Below are positions 60,944 to 64,000 of a stretch of 64,000 nt of DNA, piece by piece; the first letter of the stretch is position 1; every line of letters starts with the position of its first letter. The position numbers and the translations under genes are program-made. The notes under the pieces were generated by a model that worked only from the letters and a program-made list of their open reading frames with translations, was not told the origin of the DNA and made no database searches. The stretch lies in assembly GCF_035582795.1 (NCBI RefSeq), contig NC_134369.1, positions 54,994,001-55,058,000 on the forward strand. The letters are read 5' to 3'. This stretch comes from Mycteria americana (taxonomy: Eukaryota; Chordata; Aves; Ciconiiformes; Ciconiidae).

Positions 60944-60968
60944 CTCCAATTCAGGAGCTCTGTCATTT
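60944..60968 (-). other. Possible 25-base leader exon of the membrane-protein candidate
   Basis: On the - strand a strong acceptor (CCATGCTGCTTTCAG) and a fair donor (GAG|GTAGGA) enclose 25 bases. In the frame of the membrane protein it contains a stop (TGA) ahead of the ATG, so it would be untranslated leader. In another phase its own ATG leads into the alternative frame. Very short and unproven. Confidence 0.15.
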
Positions 60969-60987
60969 CTGAAAGCAGCATGGATTT

Positions 60988-62040
60988 TAAAAATAAAATA
61001 TGTATTTTTTACAAAGACTACTCTATTTTTATAGCAAAACCAGCATCACTTGCACAACCACAGCAATGTTACAAGGCTCTTAAGAAGTGCTGTAATGCCA
61101 TTTAAAATTCTGCATATTCCCTGTAATATTTAAAATAATTTTAGAAAGGAATAAATTAAGTGCAGCCTAAACTAAAATGTATCATATCTCGTATTGTGGT
61201 GCTCCAGGCAAAACCGGGCCCTAGGTTGTATGGCTTTGTCCAGCCATAGTTTTCCGTGTAATCAGATCTCACCAGCTGGATGATCCCGATTGTTTTATAG
61301 TGCTGTCAGGGACAGTTAGTTTTCTCCTGAAAAACCTCTGAACCAGTTTTGGGTATTCAGTGGCTGCAGGTACCCTCTTTTCAGATGAAGATCCAGTTTC
61401 TGAGTACTTGGGTCTCAAGAGTAGGGATGCTAAAGTCTTTTATGTATTTCAGCATATTCTGTCTTATAAAACAAATACATAACATAACTGTATCTTTAAA
61501 TTGTTACCGTATTTCATATTACTTCTCTAGGAGCTTGCCTAAAGACTCTTGGAATAGAAGCTACTAATTAAACAATCACGTTTTGACTACTCTGCCTTCT
61601 TTTGTGAGGATTAAATACAGACCAGACCTCTACTTCTCTTATGATGATTGCCTGTATTTGGGTCAAAAATAATATAATATAAATAATCAATTACAAAAAC
61701 TTGTTTAAAAGTGAGCTGCTTAGAGATGCATTACGCATACATTTTCATTTTTAACATACAGTTCTATTAAGTTAAGAAATAAAAAATAATTCAAGTTCCT
61801 TTTCAATTTTCAAAGATTCAGGTGTATTTTTCATAAATATTCTTATTAAAATGGTGATCTGTCAAAACATACAGATACACGTCCAAGATAGGTGCCTGCT
61901 CAAGCAAAGATTTAGCTTTTACTAACAGTGTATGTACAGATGTAACGGCTGTTTGACTTGGTAGTTATATATACACACGCACGCATACCAAGCTGAAGGA
62001 AATTCTGAAGTCTGCCAACTAGAGGACAGCAGAGCATCCA
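60988..62040. other. Intergenic DNA between candidate gene and NRDE2
   Basis: AT-rich unique sequence with no recognised gene. Bases about 61200-61320 are richer in GC and contain a TATAAAA on the - strand (61293-61299), but no matching start site or exon could be built from it. Confidence 0.5.
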
Positions 62041-62051
62041 TTTGGCAGATG

Positions 62052-62057
62052 TTTATT
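62052..62057 (-). terminator. NRDE2: Probable NRDE2 polyadenylation signal
   Basis: TTTATT on the + strand, that is AATAAA on the - strand, lies about 370 bases after the NRDE2 stop codon. It is the first canonical hexamer I find downstream. Confidence 0.55.
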
Positions 62058-62428
62058 TCCTATGCTGCTCACCAAACCATAGCTGGCATGTACTGAACCT
62101 CTACTGAACTCTAGGGAATGTAATTTCAAACAATAGAATAAGAAATGCGGGCAACATTCAGCAGGAGGCTATTTATAAGAAGGTATCCTTCTGTGGGAGC
62201 CAGCAATACTTCAGAGAAATGGATGCATTTTTGTGGGCAAAATGCAGTACTTGATTCCAGAGTAGTTGCAGCTAGTAGAACTCCATTTTGATAGCAATTT
62301 ATATAAAAGCTTAAAAAAAAAAGTACATAGTATCCAAGTCCCAACAGAGTTGCTGTTTGAAAAGAGACAGGTCTAACTGTTAGTTTTGGAACTAGCTTCT
62401 GTACTTTCTCCACTCATCTAGTCTTCTT
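62058..62428 (-). other. NRDE2: NRDE2 3' UTR (inferred)
   Basis: Sequence between the NRDE2 stop codon and the first canonical polyadenylation hexamer. It contains a 95-codon - strand frame (62126-62413) that starts inside the untranslated region and has no recognisable domain. Confidence 0.5.
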
Positions 62429-62554
62429 TTAAACCTCTAATAGTAGATCCAGCTCTTCCATAGGTACCCGCACTCTCAATTCTTTTTCAGTCATTAGATC
62501 AAGCGTCTCCTGCAGATGATCAGGGAAGTACTCTACTGCATCCATATAGAGAAC
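62429..62554 (-). CDS. NRDE2: NRDE2, last coding exon
   Basis: NRDE2 is a nuclear speckle protein of the RNAi-defective-2 family with HAT/TPR-like helical repeats. It binds the helicase MTR4 and limits nuclear exosome action. This exon starts after acceptor CTTTCTAG in phase 0 and encodes 41 residues plus TAA (62429-62431). It opens VLYMDAVEYFPD and contains LMTEKELRVRVPMEELDLLL, which I recognise as the vertebrate NRDE2 C-terminus. It follows directly on the exon at 63214-63285, and the tail-to-tail position beside PSMC1 agrees with human. The 659-base intron between the two exons contains nothing else recognised. Confidence 0.9.
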   Translation of the reverse strand, partial: VLYMDAVEYFPDHLQETLDLMTEKELRVRVPMEELDLLLEV

Positions 62555-63213
62555 CTAGAAAGACAATGAGAACATTTTCTGTGCCATCTTTCTATCATAG
62601 CAAGAAACATAGTATAAAGAAGTACGTAGATACACAGACAACTCTGTAGCAAGAACATAAGAAATATCATATACTTCTTTAAAATAATACAAACAGAATT
62701 AGTACTTCTACAGCAACAGCAATGTAGATGTTTAATCAAGTCTTTTCCAACTCTTACTAAATAATTTTATTCAAAAAGATAAAACATAGGTCAAGAGGCA
62801 CTGGAGCATTTGCAGCATATACAGACATTACCTGAGGAGTTGCAGGTGCTCCTGAATAATTTCTTATACTATTAACTGAATACATTTTTATTTGCCTATA
62901 TATTTCTGCCACTACCATGCTCATGATAAAACACAGTCTGAAAGACACGATCACTTCTAGATCACACACAGAGGAATTTATTATCTCCTTGCCTCATGCA
63001 ATGCAACACCTTTCTGTTCTGAAATGCAAACAGCACTGACCACTATGTTTGTTTCCATTTCGGATGCATCTCTTATTTGCAGAAAATCATCTCCTTCAGA
63101 AATCTCTCCTTTCATTTGCATGTAACATCACAACTACTAAACTTTTTTTTTCCAAATAGAGAACTTCAAAAATTAGAGTATGATGACAGGTTTATATTTT
63201 TTTCTATGCTTAC
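62555..63213 (-). other. NRDE2 last intron
   Basis: A 659-base GT-AG intron of the - strand gene, AT-rich, with short fortuitous frames only. Confidence 0.8.
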
Positions 63214-63285
63214 CTTTGCCCAAGGACAGTTTTGAAGGGCTTTATAAAACAATCCTTTACTTTTTTCTTTTTTTCCTTGTGAAGC
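63214..63285 (-). CDS. NRDE2: NRDE2, penultimate coding exon
   Basis: A 72-base, phase 0/0 exon bounded by acceptor TTCTCATACAG and donor GTAAGC. It encodes 24 residues including GKKEKSKGLFYKALQNCPWAK, the end of the last helical-repeat region of NRDE2, and runs on into VLYMDAVEYF in the next exon. The remaining upstream exons of the gene are beyond the right edge of the window. Confidence 0.9.
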
Positions 63286-64000
63286 CTGTATGAGAAAAAA
63301 AATGTTCATACTTCAATGCAGTAATAGCTGAAATAATAGAACAATTATCTCTGAGGCAAAGAAATTACTGCTGAAGAGCTCAGCATTCTGCTGAGGAATC
63401 CTTATTACTATATACTGTGGTAGCTATGCAATTTGACAGGTTACACTGATGACACTCTTCAATGTAATCGAAGAGATGTCTTTAAGGAGTTTCAGGGCTT
63501 TACTTGTAAGACAAGTATAGAACAAAGACTAGCAGAAAGAGCCTGTGCTGAGTATTTCAGTTAAAGTCAGCGCCTTTGCCTGTATTTGACAATAATACTG
63601 CAATGGGCAAGAGTGCAAATCATTACCCAAAACTTATGCCTGATATGCTACACATATACTACACAAGAGCATCCTTGGTACAGTGAAGGTGATAATACCT
63701 TCTTTTTGTGCACTGAAGAGATCATGCACATACATTTTCTTATTCAGCAGAAGCTTGTCAAGGCTGAATCCCCTTCCGTACAAAAATGGGTATGTCAAAT
63801 GAGCATCTGTCTGGAAGGAGTTAAAACTTCTTTCTCAAAGTACCCGTTCGATTATGTGATACAAGTACAGAGCACACAGCTATCATGAAGTTTAAAAAGA
63901 GAAGGGTAGCAGAGGTCAGAGTGCTGAACAGTCTCCTTAGCTTCAGTCATCCCGGTTACAGGTAGAAAGAACTGATTTCTTTGAAGAAATCTTTTGAATT
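63286..64000 (-). other. NRDE2 intron (partial)
   Basis: Taken as part of the intron upstream of the penultimate NRDE2 exon. No further - strand exon with NRDE2-like sequence was found before the window ends. A 100-codon + strand frame (63586-63888) has no recognisable domain. Confidence 0.6.

Noticed and set aside
61200-61320. Possible TATA promoter or small RNA gene on the - strand
   Set aside because: The TATAAAA is at the wrong distance from the nearest donor-like site, and the sequence matches no RNA family I know.

Overview
The window is vertebrate nuclear DNA, almost certainly from a bird. CR1 LINE tails ending in the octamer ATTCTATG occur three times, the one clear multi-exon gene has short introns, and the order PSMC1 then NRDE2 (tail to tail) matches the gene order I recall for human 14q32.11. 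The species cannot be fixed from the sequence.

Layout. Bases 1-145 are the 3' tail of a CR1 element that starts outside the window. About 49 kb of intergenic DNA follows. It holds a 5'-truncated CR1 with a long open reverse-transcriptase frame (18380-19350), two GC-rich patches near 2.3-2.7 kb and 5.9-6.6 kb, a few tandem duplications and perfect hairpins, and AT-rich stretches that may be regulatory. I recognise no host protein gene there. A CpG island (about 49060-50130) carries the promoter of PSMC1, the 26S proteasome ATPase subunit Rpt2. All 11 coding exons were placed from splice sites and reading phase, and they give a complete 440-residue protein (49694-58935, + strand) with a polyadenylation signal at 59079-59084. 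The right end holds the last two coding exons of NRDE2 on the - strand (62429-62554 and 63214-63285); the rest of that gene lies beyond the window.

Between the two convergent genes there is a possible unrecognised - strand gene. Two phase-compatible exons (60363-60476 and 59919-60004) would encode a 64-residue single-pass membrane microprotein, with a possible 25-base leader exon at 60944-60968. A second antisense exon candidate, 174 bases, open and phase 0/0 with good splice sites, lies inside PSMC1 intron 9 (57607-57780). Both come from hand-read splice signals and need RNA or conservation evidence.

PSMC1 and NRDE2 are housekeeping genes with unrelated jobs: protein degradation by the proteasome, and restraint of nuclear exosome activity. 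Nothing in the sequence suggests they work together beyond sharing a neighbourhood.
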